DNA from: Thermococcus sp.
GTDB lineage: Archaea; Methanobacteriota_B; Thermococci; Thermococcales; Thermococcaceae
Assembly (NCBI GenBank): GCA_026987155.1
Contig: JALSNG010000031.1
Location: forward strand, 1-16,487
Reading direction: 5' to 3'
Length of the DNA stretch: 16,487 bases
Shown: positions 1-7,763 of the stretch, piece by piece
How the letters are laid out: each line of letters starts with the position of its first letter
Position numbering within the stretch: position 1 is the first letter of the stretch
The notes under the pieces: model-generated
What the model was told of the DNA's origin: nothing
Seen by the model: the letters and a program-made list of their open reading frames with translations, nothing else
Database searches by the model: none
Translations under genes and position numbers: made by a program

Positions 1-732
1 AGGAAGACGAAGATACACGTCTACGGGATGGACTACAGCGGTTCAAAGGTGGACCTTGGAGAGAAGGACGTTTACGAGTACACCACAGTGGTAACGCCAA
101 AGAAAACGGCACAACTTAAGGACAAACTCACCATAAAGGTCTGGTACACAAAGGAGAAGGGAGACTCATTCATATACCCGTGGGACATGGGCTGGCTCGG
201 GTCGATGGGCTCCTACGGCTCCTCGGGCGGAGATTTCGTGGGTTTCCAGTTTGAGTACAGGGGGGATAAGTTCACCTTCACAAATCCCGGACCCTTCCAG
301 GCGGGACTGCTCCCCTACATGGACGGAGACACGGAATGGATGGACAAGGTAGGGGAAGACCTTACTAACCTCTACATGGGATGGTTTGCAGTGGTTCAAC
401 TGGGGATTTGGACATCATGGACTGACAAGAACCTTGCGGTTCCGCAGAGCGGAGTCTGGAGCGATGGAGTCCACAGCTGGGAGTGGAGTACCACGCCAGA
501 TGGAACCGCAACCTTCTCGGGTGTGAAACTAAAGCTCGTAAAGGCCCAGTGGAAGTATGAAGGTAGTGCGGAAGGAGTTAGCATGAGCGGAAAGGCGACG
601 TTTTCCCCGAGTCTGTTCCTTCCGCTTGAGGTGGAAGGTTACTTCAGCTACGCCAGTTCCGAAACTGGAAAAACAACCAACGTATACGGCTACATCAAGG
701 TGGAGGATCTAAAACTCGAAAAGACCGGGTGA
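1..732 (+). CDS. Surface lipoprotein-like protein, C-terminal part (5' end outside window)
   Basis: The reading frame is open from base 1 and reads in phase into the Met codon at 28, so this is the C-terminal 243 residues of a longer protein rather than a gene starting at 28. It resembles the first repeat of the lipoprotein at 1906-3747. Both have a Gly-Trp-x-Ala-Val-x-x-x-x-x-x-Trp segment, a 'GTxTFxG' stretch, a 'V/A-x-W' strand, then 'SPSLFLPLEVEGYFS' here against 'APALPVPVESEGTFS' there, and each ends in a charged beta strand ('YIKVEDLKLEK' and 'VSVEEVKFSKE'). The composition is rich in Trp, Tyr, Gly and Thr, as expected of an extracytoplasmic beta-rich domain. A signal peptide and lipobox would lie upstream of the window, so its lipoprotein nature is inferred from the paralogue. 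A T-rich stretch follows the stop codon. Function unknown. Confidence 0.75.
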   Translation, partial: RKTKIHVYGMDYSGSKVDLGEKDVYEYTTVVTPKKTAQLKDKLTIKVWYTKEKGDSFIYPWDMGWLGSMGSYGSSGGDFVGFQFEYRGDKFTFTNPGPFQAGLLPYMDGDTEWMDKVGEDLTNLYMGWFAVVQLGIWTSWTDKNLAVPQSGVWSDGVHSWEWSTTPDGTATFSGVKLKLVKAQWKYEGSAEGVSMSGKATFSPSLFLPLEVEGYFSYASSETGKTTNVYGYIKVEDLKLEKTG

Positions 733-733
733 A

Positions 734-746
734 TTCTTTTTTCTTT
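734..746 (+). terminator. T-rich terminator-like tract
   Basis: A pyrimidine run, TTCTTTTTTCTTT, starts two bases after the stop of the first lipoprotein gene. Archaeal termination commonly uses oligo-T tracts without a hairpin. No clear TATA box separates it from the next gene, so it may only partly terminate transcription. Confidence 0.4.
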
Positions 747-786
747 ATGGATTAACCTAACCGTAACGAATTCAACGGCGGTGGTC

Positions 787-1863
787 ATGGTGAAGTATCC
801 AATCGCCGTGATGGCAATACTCGCGATTGTTCTCACAGCGGGTTGCCTGGGAAACTCTGCCCAGTCCTCAAACACCCCTTCTCCCGCCGAACCGCAGACT
901 GAAACTCCGACTACATGGGAAATGAAGCTCGTATGGAACGTGAGCACGGTAGGAGTACCCTTTATGGACCTTTCGCCGGACGGCAGCCTTTCTGCTGTGA
1001 TAGACTGGAACGGCCACAGGGTTTACCTGGTGAAGCCGGATGGAAGCTCGGTGAGCTTTGACCTCCAGGGACACGACGCCGTTGGGCCTGTGATAGCGGG
1101 GGTTGCCCTCAAAGGGGGAAAGGTCTACGTACTCGGGGATTACGAGGGATTCGCCGGGGTAAGGGTTTACTCGTGGAACGGGAAGGTGGACGAGCTGAGG
1201 ATCGGGAGTTCCGCGGACGGAATAATGAGATCTCCGAGCGGAAACCATCTCTGCTACCTGGTGACGGTCTCACCCACGGAGCAGGAACTCCACTGCGACG
1301 GGGCAAAAACCACGCTCATGCCCAACGACTACGACATAAACTGGGTTTCAGACACAGGGATAGTGGTTCTCGCGGAAAGGGGCAAATCCCTCGCAATGAG
1401 GGAAGGAAAAGCGGTCCTCACCGTTGACGGTTCCCACGTCATTGCGTACGGGGACAAGTTGCTCGTGAGCGAGGGCGACACACTGAAAATCCTTTCACTG
1501 AAGGGAAGCATACTGGCTACCAAAGACAAAGCAGGTTTCAGTGTGACTACTCTCCTCAGGTGGACGCTGATCCCAACAAAGCGCTACATCCTCCGCCATG
1601 AACCGCTTGGAGACACACACGTCCTCACGTGGAACCTCAGTGAGGTAAAGGTTCTGCCCGGCTTTCCCTACTTTGCAAACGAGAACTTCGCGGTTACTGC
1701 CAAAGACGGAGTTATTCACTGCTACTCGCTCAGGGACTTCCATGAGGTCTTCAGCGTGAAGGTTCCGGGGGATTCACTCGGCTACATAAAGCTGAGCGAC
1801 GACGGGAAGGTCATGCTGATATCCGGGGAAACCGGGGGCTTTTGGCTCTACACTGCGGGATGA
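787..1863 (+). CDS. Predicted beta-propeller-like lipoprotein
   Basis: The protein has 358 residues. Its N-terminus is a lipoprotein signal: Lys3, a hydrophobic core, then Leu-Thr-Ala-Gly-Cys with Cys20 as the lipidation site. A Ser/Thr/Pro-rich tether runs to about residue 43. The rest shows a repeating pattern of short hydrophobic strands with turns such as 'LSPDGS', 'SPSGN' and 'LSDDGK', spaced as in WD40/YVTN-type propeller blades ('FMDLSPDGSLSAVI' near 60, 'YIKLSDDGKVMLIS' near 340). The blade count is not certain. I chose ATG at 787 rather than the in-phase GTG at 781 because GGTGG (780-784) then sits just upstream. It lies between two related surface lipoproteins, with 42 bases to the next start, so co-transcription is likely. 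A ligand-binding or protein-interaction role at the outer membrane face is inference. Confidence 0.75.
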   Translation: MVKYPIAVMAILAIVLTAGCLGNSAQSSNTPSPAEPQTETPTTWEMKLVWNVSTVGVPFMDLSPDGSLSAVIDWNGHRVYLVKPDGSSVSFDLQGHDAVGPVIAGVALKGGKVYVLGDYEGFAGVRVYSWNGKVDELRIGSSADGIMRSPSGNHLCYLVTVSPTEQELHCDGAKTTLMPNDYDINWVSDTGIVVLAERGKSLAMREGKAVLTVDGSHVIAYGDKLLVSEGDTLKILSLKGSILATKDKAGFSVTTLLRWTLIPTKRYILRHEPLGDTHVLTWNLSEVKVLPGFPYFANENFAVTAKDGVIHCYSLRDFHEVFSVKVPGDSLGYIKLSDDGKVMLISGETGGFWLYTAG

Positions 1864-1897
1864 CCCTTTAGTTTTCCTCCGAGATACTTACCGGTGG

Positions 1898-1903
1898 GTG
1901 ATA
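1898..1903 (+). promoter_or_regulatory. RBS fixing the lipoprotein start
   Basis: GGTGAT followed by AGG and then ATG has the same GGTGAT-N3-ATG arrangement as the gene at 16476. It rules against the upstream in-phase GTG at 1894, which overlaps this site. Confidence 0.7.
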
Positions 1904-1905
1904 GG

Positions 1906-3747
1906 ATGAGGGGCAGGATACTCGTCCCTTTGCTAACACTGATCCTTATTTCCGGTGTTCTGACCAGCGGATGCCTTGGCGGAAATACATCACAAAGCGA
2001 AACTTACAGTGAATCCTCCCAAAGTGGAGGAACCCCAACCAGTGCCGGAGGAACTCCGGGGGGAGGGAAAAGCGAGATCACCTGGCAGGCCCCCTGGAAT
2101 GCTTACAACCCGGTCCAGATCGACGGGGAAAGTTACTACATAACCTACCTGAAGTACACCCTCACCATCAAGGGCTCCGAGGGAGAGCGCTCATACGAGG
2201 TAATAAAGCAGAGGGGCTACGTCAAGGCCCACATCTACTCCGATGAAAACGGAAAGAAAGACTTGGGTGAGTACAACCTCTTCGCCTACTACGGGAAGAT
2301 AACACCCCTGAACGACCCGGACATGAAAGGCTCGTTTGAGTACCTGATACTGATAAAGGAACGAACCCAGGACAGCGACGGCTATTTCCTAACCCCGTTC
2401 CCGGACTTCGGAGCGATGACCTCTGGAACAACCGCGGTTATAGAGGCCTCCTACTGGGGAAACTACTTCTACTGGAGCAACCCGGGGGCAATAGGCAAGT
2501 ATTCAGAGCCTCCCTACACCGAGGGCGATCTGGACACCCTCATGGGAGCAGTCCCAGGCACGGCCCTTCAGGGCTGGGCAGTTATGGTGGGCTCGGCCGT
2601 CTGGACGGGGCTTGAGGATCATGATCTGAGCAAGCCAGACGAGTACAGCTTCTCCTTCATGGGGTTGGGCTACAGCTACAAGGTTAATCCAGCCGGAACG
2701 GTCACGTTCGACGGAAAGAGCTTCATGGTAAGCAACGTCGAATGGAGCTGGGCGATGGGCAACGTGAGGGGAGGGGGTAAGGCGAAAATAGCCCCAGCAC
2801 TACCGGTTCCAGTTGAGAGCGAGGGAACTTTTAGCCATATGGGTGGTGAGAGCTACTACTCCAAAGTTTCAGTTGAGGAGGTGAAGTTCTCGAAAGAATT
2901 CGGAGGGATAAACGTCGGGATAGAGCAGATACCATCGGGAGAGAGCACGGGAACAAGCACTCAAACCGAAACCCAAACGGAGACATCAACGCCGAAACTC
3001 TCGGACAACTGGAAGCTCGGCTGGGACGCGAGTAAGCCAATAAGCATAAACGGAAAAGAGTACCTCGTCAAGGAGGTGGCCTTTGATGTCGACTACAAGC
3101 TTTCCGGGGGAGAAAAAAGGCACTTCGTCATTACCAAGGGCTACCGTGAGGATGAACTGAACGGTAGGAGCGTTTACCTGCTCTACGCCAAGGTTGAGAT
3201 AAGCGGAGAGACCTACGAGTACAGGGTTTACGTTGAGCCAGGCTATCTGGACGAGTACACCTCAGGAATACTCTGGATTCCTGCGGTTTACGACCTCATC
3301 AACGGCCCGGACTTCGTCAAGGTCGAGATAACGGGACCGAGCTGCCACTACTCAATGGACGAGGAGGGAAACTTTGAAGGCGACATGAGCTGTGGGATGA
3401 TAAGCGAGGATTTCGGGAAGTACAACATGGTGTGGAGCTATCCCACCGGCTTCTACGGTGGAATTTACGGTGATGTGCTGACCTACGTTACATTAACCGA
3501 GAACGGAAACGGCTACACCGTTGAAGCAGGCGATTCAGTGAGCATGGCGGGGATGACGTTCGATACTTACAAAGTCACGTGGAACGGCCTGGTCCAAGGC
3601 GGCCTTGCCCAGGGCAACGGGGAAACGGTGGTCGCTCCTGAGCTGCCGTTCCCGGTGGATGTAACTGCATCACTCACGATGCCCGGAGCGGGAGGGCTTT
3701 ACATCCATGCCAGGCTGGTTGACCTGAAAATTGAACCTGCAAGCTAA
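1906..3747 (+). CDS. Two-domain surface lipoprotein with duplicated unknown domain
   Basis: The protein has 613 residues. The signal peptide ends in Leu-Thr-Ser-Gly-Cys (Cys23), a typical archaeal lipobox, followed by a Ser/Thr/Gly-rich tether to about residue 60. Two homologous domains follow: roughly 64-342, and 366-613 after a Thr/Gln/Glu-rich linker at 346-364. Each opens with a Trp-containing strand and an '(I/V)-x-I-(D/N)-G-(E/K)-x-Y' motif ('PVQIDGESYYI' and 'PISINGKEYLV'). Each closes with a 'VxW...G..(A)G' strand and 'APxLPxPV'. Domain 2 has the only two cysteines after the lipobox (Cys480, Cys496), a possible disulfide. The ATG at 1906 is preferred over GTG at 1894 because GGTGAT (1898-1903) is correctly spaced before it. 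I do not recognise the domain; surface display is supported, function is not. Confidence 0.85.
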   Translation: MRGRILVPLLTLILISGVLTSGCLGGNTSQSETYSESSQSGGTPTSAGGTPGGGKSEITWQAPWNAYNPVQIDGESYYITYLKYTLTIKGSEGERSYEVIKQRGYVKAHIYSDENGKKDLGEYNLFAYYGKITPLNDPDMKGSFEYLILIKERTQDSDGYFLTPFPDFGAMTSGTTAVIEASYWGNYFYWSNPGAIGKYSEPPYTEGDLDTLMGAVPGTALQGWAVMVGSAVWTGLEDHDLSKPDEYSFSFMGLGYSYKVNPAGTVTFDGKSFMVSNVEWSWAMGNVRGGGKAKIAPALPVPVESEGTFSHMGGESYYSKVSVEEVKFSKEFGGINVGIEQIPSGESTGTSTQTETQTETSTPKLSDNWKLGWDASKPISINGKEYLVKEVAFDVDYKLSGGEKRHFVITKGYREDELNGRSVYLLYAKVEISGETYEYRVYVEPGYLDEYTSGILWIPAVYDLINGPDFVKVEITGPSCHYSMDEEGNFEGDMSCGMISEDFGKYNMVWSYPTGFYGGIYGDVLTYVTLTENGNGYTVEAGDSVSMAGMTFDTYKVTWNGLVQGGLAQGNGETVVAPELPFPVDVTASLTMPGAGGLYIHARLVDLKIEPAS

Positions 3748-3752
3748 CAAAC

Positions 3753-3758
3753 TTTAAA
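3753..3758 (+). promoter_or_regulatory. TATA box of DUF432-mscS operon (leaderless mRNA likely)
   Basis: TTTAAA lies about 26 bases before the ATG at 3782, the usual archaeal TATA-to-start-site distance. Transcription should therefore begin at or within a base or two of the ATG. No GGTG-like ribosome binding site precedes the ATG; only a T-rich stretch (3771-3780) does. A leaderless mRNA is inferred. Confidence 0.6.
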
Positions 3759-3781
3759 TCTTTCAACCCCTATTTTATTTC

Positions 3782-4423
3782 ATGTTCGGCGAGTACAAGT
3801 TGCGCACTCAGTTCATTAAAATAGGACCCCAAAAAATCCACATCGTTGAAGAGAGGCCAGGGGTATTCAAATACAGACGGGGAGACGTTAAAGTCATTTT
3901 CAAAGCAGGTGGAGAGCGTCTCAGGGTGATCCCCGGCCCGGCAGTGGGGTACGGGGTAAAACTTTTGATGATAGAATTCAACGAGAAGGTGGTTGTCCCT
4001 CCCGAAGAGGAGATGGATTTTTTCTTGACGGCTCCAGTGGAGGTGGAAGTCCTCCTTGGAAGCGCACCAGTGGATAGATTCAACATCGAAAGGGAAAAGT
4101 ACGCCCTCTACGGGACTCCAGAAACTGGAGCCATAGCGAGGTACTGGAGATCGGAACTTCATACTTCAGAGCCGGATTCCCTCGGAGTGGTTAGGCTCCA
4201 TCTGGTCAACATGACACGAAAATGGATGGAAATGGACCACGTGATCATGTACCTGAGGGACACTGTCATGTACTACTCCACCGAGCGGGCCTATTATCCG
4301 CTGATAACGGTTGACTTCAAATCGGGAGTTCCAGAGGTCAACAACACGGGTAAACCCCCCGCTGACGGGCTAACTCCCACCAAGGAGCCATTGCCCCTTC
4401 CCAACTTCCTCATGAGGTGGTAG
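3782..4423 (+). CDS. DUF432 family protein
   Basis: The protein has 213 residues, with no signal peptide or membrane segment, so it is probably cytoplasmic. Visible motifs fit what I recall of the archaeal DUF432 family: an N-terminal 'FGEYKL', a 'VxVPP' strand near residue 73, 'APVEVEVLLG' near 85, and the strong 'KYALYGTPETGAIARYWRSE' block near 105-124. The second half has further beta strands and the C-terminus is Pro-rich. The function is unknown. It sits three bases upstream of an MscS-type channel gene, and this pairing suggests a regulatory or partner protein of the channel, which is inference. The start is the ATG at 3782; a TATA box about 26 bases upstream implies a leaderless transcript. 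The family name is from memory and was not searched. Confidence 0.75.
   Translation: MFGEYKLRTQFIKIGPQKIHIVEERPGVFKYRRGDVKVIFKAGGERLRVIPGPAVGYGVKLLMIEFNEKVVVPPEEEMDFFLTAPVEVEVLLGSAPVDRFNIEREKYALYGTPETGAIARYWRSELHTSEPDSLGVVRLHLVNMTRKWMEMDHVIMYLRDTVMYYSTERAYYPLITVDFKSGVPEVNNTGKPPADGLTPTKEPLPLPNFLMRW
4413..4419 (+). promoter_or_regulatory. mscS RBS embedded in the end of the DUF432 gene
   Basis: GAGGTGG lies in the last codons of the DUF432 gene, 7 bases before the channel ATG at 4427. This suggests translational coupling of the two genes. Confidence 0.55.
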
Positions 4424-4426
4424 CCA

Positions 4427-5551
4427 ATGACGCTCAGTTCCCTCGTAAACTCAACGGTGACCTTCCCCCTATCCCCCGGAACCTCCATCGAGATACCCTT
4501 AGGGAGGATAATAAGTGCACTGATAATTTTAATCGCTGGAGTGTTCATAGCAAAGATCGTCAAGAGGGAGGTGATAAAGGCCTCCCGCAGTACTACCCAC
4601 GTTTGGATAATAAACGAGGAGACGGCCTCCGCTCTATCAAACCTCGTAATCTTTCTCGCAGTAATCAAATCCCTTGATGAACTGGGGGTGCTTTCCTACA
4701 GGATTTGGGGCATCTACCTGAGTAACATACTAACGGCACTACTCGTTTTCTATTTCTCTTACCTCCTGGCCAAGAAGTCTAAGGACTACATGATAACGAG
4801 GGCCCCCCAGAATAAACTCCCGGAGGCCCAAGTAAAGGCAAAGCTATTCTATTACAGCGTCGTAACACTCTCTTTCTTTATTGCGCTAAACATCGCGGGG
4901 GTAAGCGGCGAACTGAGCACTCTCCTTGCTGCAGCCGGAATAACGGGCATAGTCCTGGGTTTTGCCTCACAGACAGTGGTGGCGAACTTCGTTTCGGGAG
5001 TCTTCATGTACTTTGACAAACCCCTTCAAATAGGGGATGCCGTTAGACTGAAGGATTCCTCCGGGGCCGTCGTTGAAGGAATAGTCGAAGACATAAAGAT
5101 CATGTCCACACGGATAAGACAATGGGACGGAACCCTTCTCAGGATACCCAACGACAAGCTCTTCAACAGCGAGATAGTAAACCTCCAGAAATATCCCGCA
5201 AGGAGAGCCACCATTGAGGTGGGAATAGCCTACGGTGCCGACGCGGAGAAGGCCATTGAGATTATTGAAAGGATCCTCGAAGAAGAGCCCTACGTGCTGG
5301 CGAAACCGGAGCCCAGGGTTTACGTTGACAGGCTCGACGACAGTTCCGTTGTTATAAGGATATGGGCGTGGGTTCCAAGTTCCAGATGGGTAGGCGAGAA
5401 CCTACTACGTTCAAAGTATCATCTCCTTCAGAGGATAAAAGAAGCTCTCGACGAGGCAGGAATAGAAATACCGTTCCCCCAGAGGGTTAACTGGTTCGCC
5501 AACGAGCTGAAGGTGAGGATAGAGGAACCCCGGCAGGACGCAGGGGAATGA
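4427..5551 (+). CDS. mscS: Small-conductance mechanosensitive channel, MscS family
   Basis: The protein has 374 residues. It is a cytoplasmic-membrane channel that opens on membrane tension and releases solutes during hypo-osmotic shock. Three or four hydrophobic segments lie near residues 24-45, 68-88, 98-116 and 142-160. The pore-lining helix follows (about 165-195, Ala/Gly-rich, 'AAAGITGIVLGFASQ'), then the signature 'NFVSGVFMYFDKPLQIGD'. The beta domain ('VEGIVEDIKIMSTRIRQWDG' and 'IPNDKLFNSEIVNL') and the alpha/beta vestibule ending in 'AGIEIPFPQR' complete a standard MscS fold. Length is normal for an archaeal member with one extra N-terminal helix. The three-base gap to the DUF432 gene and the shared promoter point to one operon. 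A short T-rich tract follows the stop. Confidence 0.95.
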   Translation: MTLSSLVNSTVTFPLSPGTSIEIPLGRIISALIILIAGVFIAKIVKREVIKASRSTTHVWIINEETASALSNLVIFLAVIKSLDELGVLSYRIWGIYLSNILTALLVFYFSYLLAKKSKDYMITRAPQNKLPEAQVKAKLFYYSVVTLSFFIALNIAGVSGELSTLLAAAGITGIVLGFASQTVVANFVSGVFMYFDKPLQIGDAVRLKDSSGAVVEGIVEDIKIMSTRIRQWDGTLLRIPNDKLFNSEIVNLQKYPARRATIEVGIAYGADAEKAIEIIERILEEEPYVLAKPEPRVYVDRLDDSSVVIRIWAWVPSSRWVGENLLRSKYHLLQRIKEALDEAGIEIPFPQRVNWFANELKVRIEEPRQDAGE

Positions 5552-5558
5552 GCTCCAT

Positions 5559-5566
5559 CTTTTTCT
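5559..5566 (+). terminator. T-rich tract after mscS
   Basis: CTTTTTCT begins about eight bases after the mscS stop, and a new promoter follows before the next gene. It is a plausible archaeal oligo-T terminator, with no hairpin seen. Confidence 0.35.
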
Positions 5567-5592
5567 AAGCGTTCAGATGTAAAGTTTGAAAA

Positions 5593-5602
5593 ACATTTAA
5601 AA
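5593..5602 (+). promoter_or_regulatory. Promoter of the unknown gene at 5635
   Basis: The AT-rich element CATTTAAAAC is a good archaeal TATA box. A start site about 25 bases downstream gives a leader of about 10 bases that still contains GGTGGT at 5625-5630. A second AT-rich run (5611-5620) is too close to the ATG to serve this gene with its ribosome binding site. Confidence 0.5.
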
Positions 5603-5634
5603 CCTTTTTACAAATATAAAGTCTGGTGGTTTCT

Positions 5635-6432
5635 ATGAAACTGCCCACGGTCAGACCTCTCGTTGACAACTTTCTTTGCAGGGACGCTGGGGAATTCTGG
5701 GAGGTAGTGCACAAAACCCTCGGCCACGGAAAGGGAGGGATATTCAAAGTTTTCGGAAAGGTTGGTGGAGAACCTTACTATCTGGTTCTCTTAATAGACG
5801 ACGAGAAGTTGCTCGGCTTAGAGGCACAGAACGTTTCCAGCGGCAATGAACTCACGGGGGAAACAGCCCTCAGAATCCTAAAGGAGCTCCTGAATGGACC
5901 CCTCATAGTGGATGCCTACCCATTGGACGAGATAGAGTTGAAGCTCTCTATAGCGGACAACGTCGACGTCTACACTCAAACCCCAAAGGTAACGTTGGAA
6001 GGGATGCTCGTAGGCAGGGTGAAGGAGAAAGAGCCAAGGTCTGCAACAGAACGGGAGCTTTACACTGAAGAACGGGAGAAAGAGGAAAAAAGGAAGGAGG
6101 AAAAACTCAAAAAAACCGAAGTCGTTTTAAACGTCCCCATAGAACTCGATCCCTACTTCAGGATGATGGTAAAACGCCTCAAAAACGAAGCCAGAGCCTT
6201 CAACGCAAATATAAAGAGGATTGAGATCGAGGCACGTGAGGTCCGTTATGCCCTCGGAGCCGGGGTTGGGGTACACTCATCCTTGAAAATTTACGTGGAA
6301 GCTCCGGGGGGCGTGCCGATAAGAGCTCTCAGGGAGCACCTTGAAAAGATAACCTATGAAGAGGCGGGGAACATCTCGTCGGAGATTGAAAAAAGGGTGG
6401 TAGTCAGCAGGGTGGATGTGGAGCGGGCCTAA
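5635..6432 (+). CDS. Conserved archaeal protein of unknown function (possibly DUF2226)
   Basis: The protein has 265 residues, with no signal peptide or transmembrane helix. An N-terminal alpha/beta domain (about 1-120) contains 'GKGGIFKVFGKV' and 'YYLVLLIDDEKLLGLE', which read like paired beta strands. A very highly charged Lys/Glu segment (about 131-162, 'EREKEEKRKEEKLKKTE') looks like a helical linker. A C-terminal alpha/beta domain (about 163-265) contains 'DPYFRMMVKRLKNEARAFN' and 'IEIEAREVRYALGAGVGV'. The N-terminal part reminds me of the uncharacterised archaeal family DUF2226, recalled and not verified. The start is ATG 5635 because GGTGGT (5625-5630) then serves as ribosome binding site; the in-phase GTG at 5626 overlaps that site. 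It has its own promoter and overlaps the convergent methylase gene by four bases. Confidence 0.75.
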   Translation: MKLPTVRPLVDNFLCRDAGEFWEVVHKTLGHGKGGIFKVFGKVGGEPYYLVLLIDDEKLLGLEAQNVSSGNELTGETALRILKELLNGPLIVDAYPLDEIELKLSIADNVDVYTQTPKVTLEGMLVGRVKEKEPRSATERELYTEEREKEEKRKEEKLKKTEVVLNVPIELDPYFRMMVKRLKNEARAFNANIKRIEIEAREVRYALGAGVGVHSSLKIYVEAPGGVPIRALREHLEKITYEEAGNISSEIEKRVVVSRVDVERA

Positions 6433-6438
6433 TGGCCC
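6425..6438. repeat. Inverted repeat at convergent stop codons
   Basis: GGGCC-TAAT-GGCCC is a perfect 5-bp-arm palindrome. Its centre holds the stop codon of the plus-strand gene (6430-6432) and part of the stop of the minus-strand gene (6429-6431). It could form a small hairpin in both transcripts, but coding constraint alone could also produce it. Confidence 0.45.
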
Positions 6439-7763
6439 TTCCTTTCCACCAATGCGTAGAAGAAACCTATCGTCTTGTGCCTGTGAGGCCAGGCCCTCAT
6501 CGTTCCCGGAAGGAAGCCCTCATCGTAGGGACCGCTTAGGGGGACAAGCCTCGCGTCACCGTGTCCCTTCAGAAACCACCCCACCACCCCCTCGTTCTCC
6601 TCACTAAACATGGAGCAGGTCGAGTAGAGAAGCCTCCCCCCAGGTTTTAAAAGCTTCCAGGCACTCTCAAGGAGTTCTTTCTGAAGCGAGACGACCTTTG
6701 GAATGTTCTTCTCACGCAGACGCCACCTCAGCTCGGGGTTCTTGGCTATCGTCCCATCGCTGGTGCAGGGCGCATCAAGGAGAACCTTATCGGCGATGCC
6801 TTCACCCAAAATTTCGGGCGCCCTTCTCCCATCGGCCCTTATCGTCTCCGCTATTCTCACCCCCGTCCTCTTCAAAATCTCGTTCATACGCTTTATTCTG
6901 GCCATATCGACGTCAAAGGCGTATATTTTACCCCCATTGTTCATCAGCTCCGCCATATGGGCGGTTTTTCCACCCGGAGCCGCCGCCAAATCAACGACCG
7001 TTTCGCCGGGTTTCGGGTTCAGTACAAGCGATGCAACGGCAGCAGCTTCCTCCTGGGCTATGGCAAAGCCCTTGTTGAAGAGCCATTCCAGGTTGAAGGG
7101 GTCGAGGAGTCTAATGAGGGTTCCCACCCTCCCACTTCTCTCAAAGCGGACGTTCTTTTTCCGGAGATAGCCCTCAACCTCCTCAACGCTGCTCTTCAGC
7201 AGGTTTACCCTGATGCTCGTTGGTAACGTCTCGTTGAGCGCCTTGAGCAGATCCTCGGCCTCGTTTCCAACAAGCTCCCTCATCTTCACTACGAACCACT
7301 CGGGAAAGAGGTAGTCCCATTTGAGGCGCTTCTCCTCGGTGTCGATGACGGGCATGTACTCTAGTATCCGCGGCAGAAGGTCGTGGTAGTAATATCCAAC
7401 ATACGGGTGTGTTCTCTTTGATAAAAACCCAGCGAGGCCTTTAAGGCGCCTCCGCGTTTTTTCGCTGGGATCCCTGAAGACGGCCACCTCAATCGCAACC
7501 CTCAGCGTTGCCCTCAACCAGGGGTCAAGTATCAGTGGTGAAACCCCCACGAGCTCTTTGATAATCTCATCTATCAGACCGAGTCTCCTCTGGAGGGAGT
7601 AAAAAATTCCTGTCAGCTTGGAGTTTTCCCAGCCCTCAATTCTGTGCCTGGAAAAAGCCTTCCTCTTGGCACTCTGACTGGGTTTGATTTCTTCACCGAG
7701 CTTAACCGCCTCTATAAGTGCATAGAGTTGCCTGTCCGAGAGCTTGAGTTTTGTCAATTCCAT
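6429..7763 (-). CDS. RsmB/NSUN-family RNA (cytosine-C5) methyltransferase
   Basis: The protein has 444 residues. It transfers methyl from S-adenosylmethionine to C5 of a cytosine in tRNA or rRNA. The N-terminal helical part (about 1-150) looks like a NusB-like extension as in RsmB, and the RNA-binding stretch with 'TSIRVNLLK' follows near 182. The catalytic domain has the SAM site 'VVDLAAAPGGKTAHM' (256-270), the acidic 'AFDVD' (282-286), motif IV 'LLDAPCTSDGTIAKNP' with Cys333, and motif VI 'LLYSTCSMFSEEN' with nucleophile Cys383. Both cysteines used by this family are present. The window shows neither the RNA target nor which archaeal orthologue it is. The open frame extends to a TTG at 7814; I prefer ATG 7763, which follows a GTGGGGGA stretch. 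It lies downstream of and on the same strand as the HEAT gene, but 150 bases away. Confidence 0.92.
   Translation of the reverse strand: MELTKLKLSDRQLYALIEAVKLGEEIKPSQSAKRKAFSRHRIEGWENSKLTGIFYSLQRRLGLIDEIIKELVGVSPLILDPWLRATLRVAIEVAVFRDPSEKTRRRLKGLAGFLSKRTHPYVGYYYHDLLPRILEYMPVIDTEEKRLKWDYLFPEWFVVKMRELVGNEAEDLLKALNETLPTSIRVNLLKSSVEEVEGYLRKKNVRFERSGRVGTLIRLLDPFNLEWLFNKGFAIAQEEAAAVASLVLNPKPGETVVDLAAAPGGKTAHMAELMNNGGKIYAFDVDMARIKRMNEILKRTGVRIAETIRADGRRAPEILGEGIADKVLLDAPCTSDGTIAKNPELRWRLREKNIPKVVSLQKELLESAWKLLKPGGRLLYSTCSMFSEENEGVVGWFLKGHGDARLVPLSGPYDEGFLPGTMRAWPHRHKTIGFFYALVERKGH

Noticed and set aside
868..1248. Minus-strand open frame of 126 codons in the propeller lipoprotein gene
   Set aside because: It is antisense to a well-supported lipoprotein gene, Arg/Ser/Val-rich with no motif, promoter or ribosome binding site.
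3770..4162. Minus-strand open frame opposite the DUF432 gene
   Set aside because: No ribosome binding site or recognisable motif. The opposite strand carries a conserved family with a correctly placed TATA box.
6703..7170. Long plus-strand open frames across the methylase gene
   Set aside because: They lie opposite the catalytic core of the RsmB/NSUN-type gene, have no ribosome binding site and no family likeness. GC-rich antisense frames are common here.
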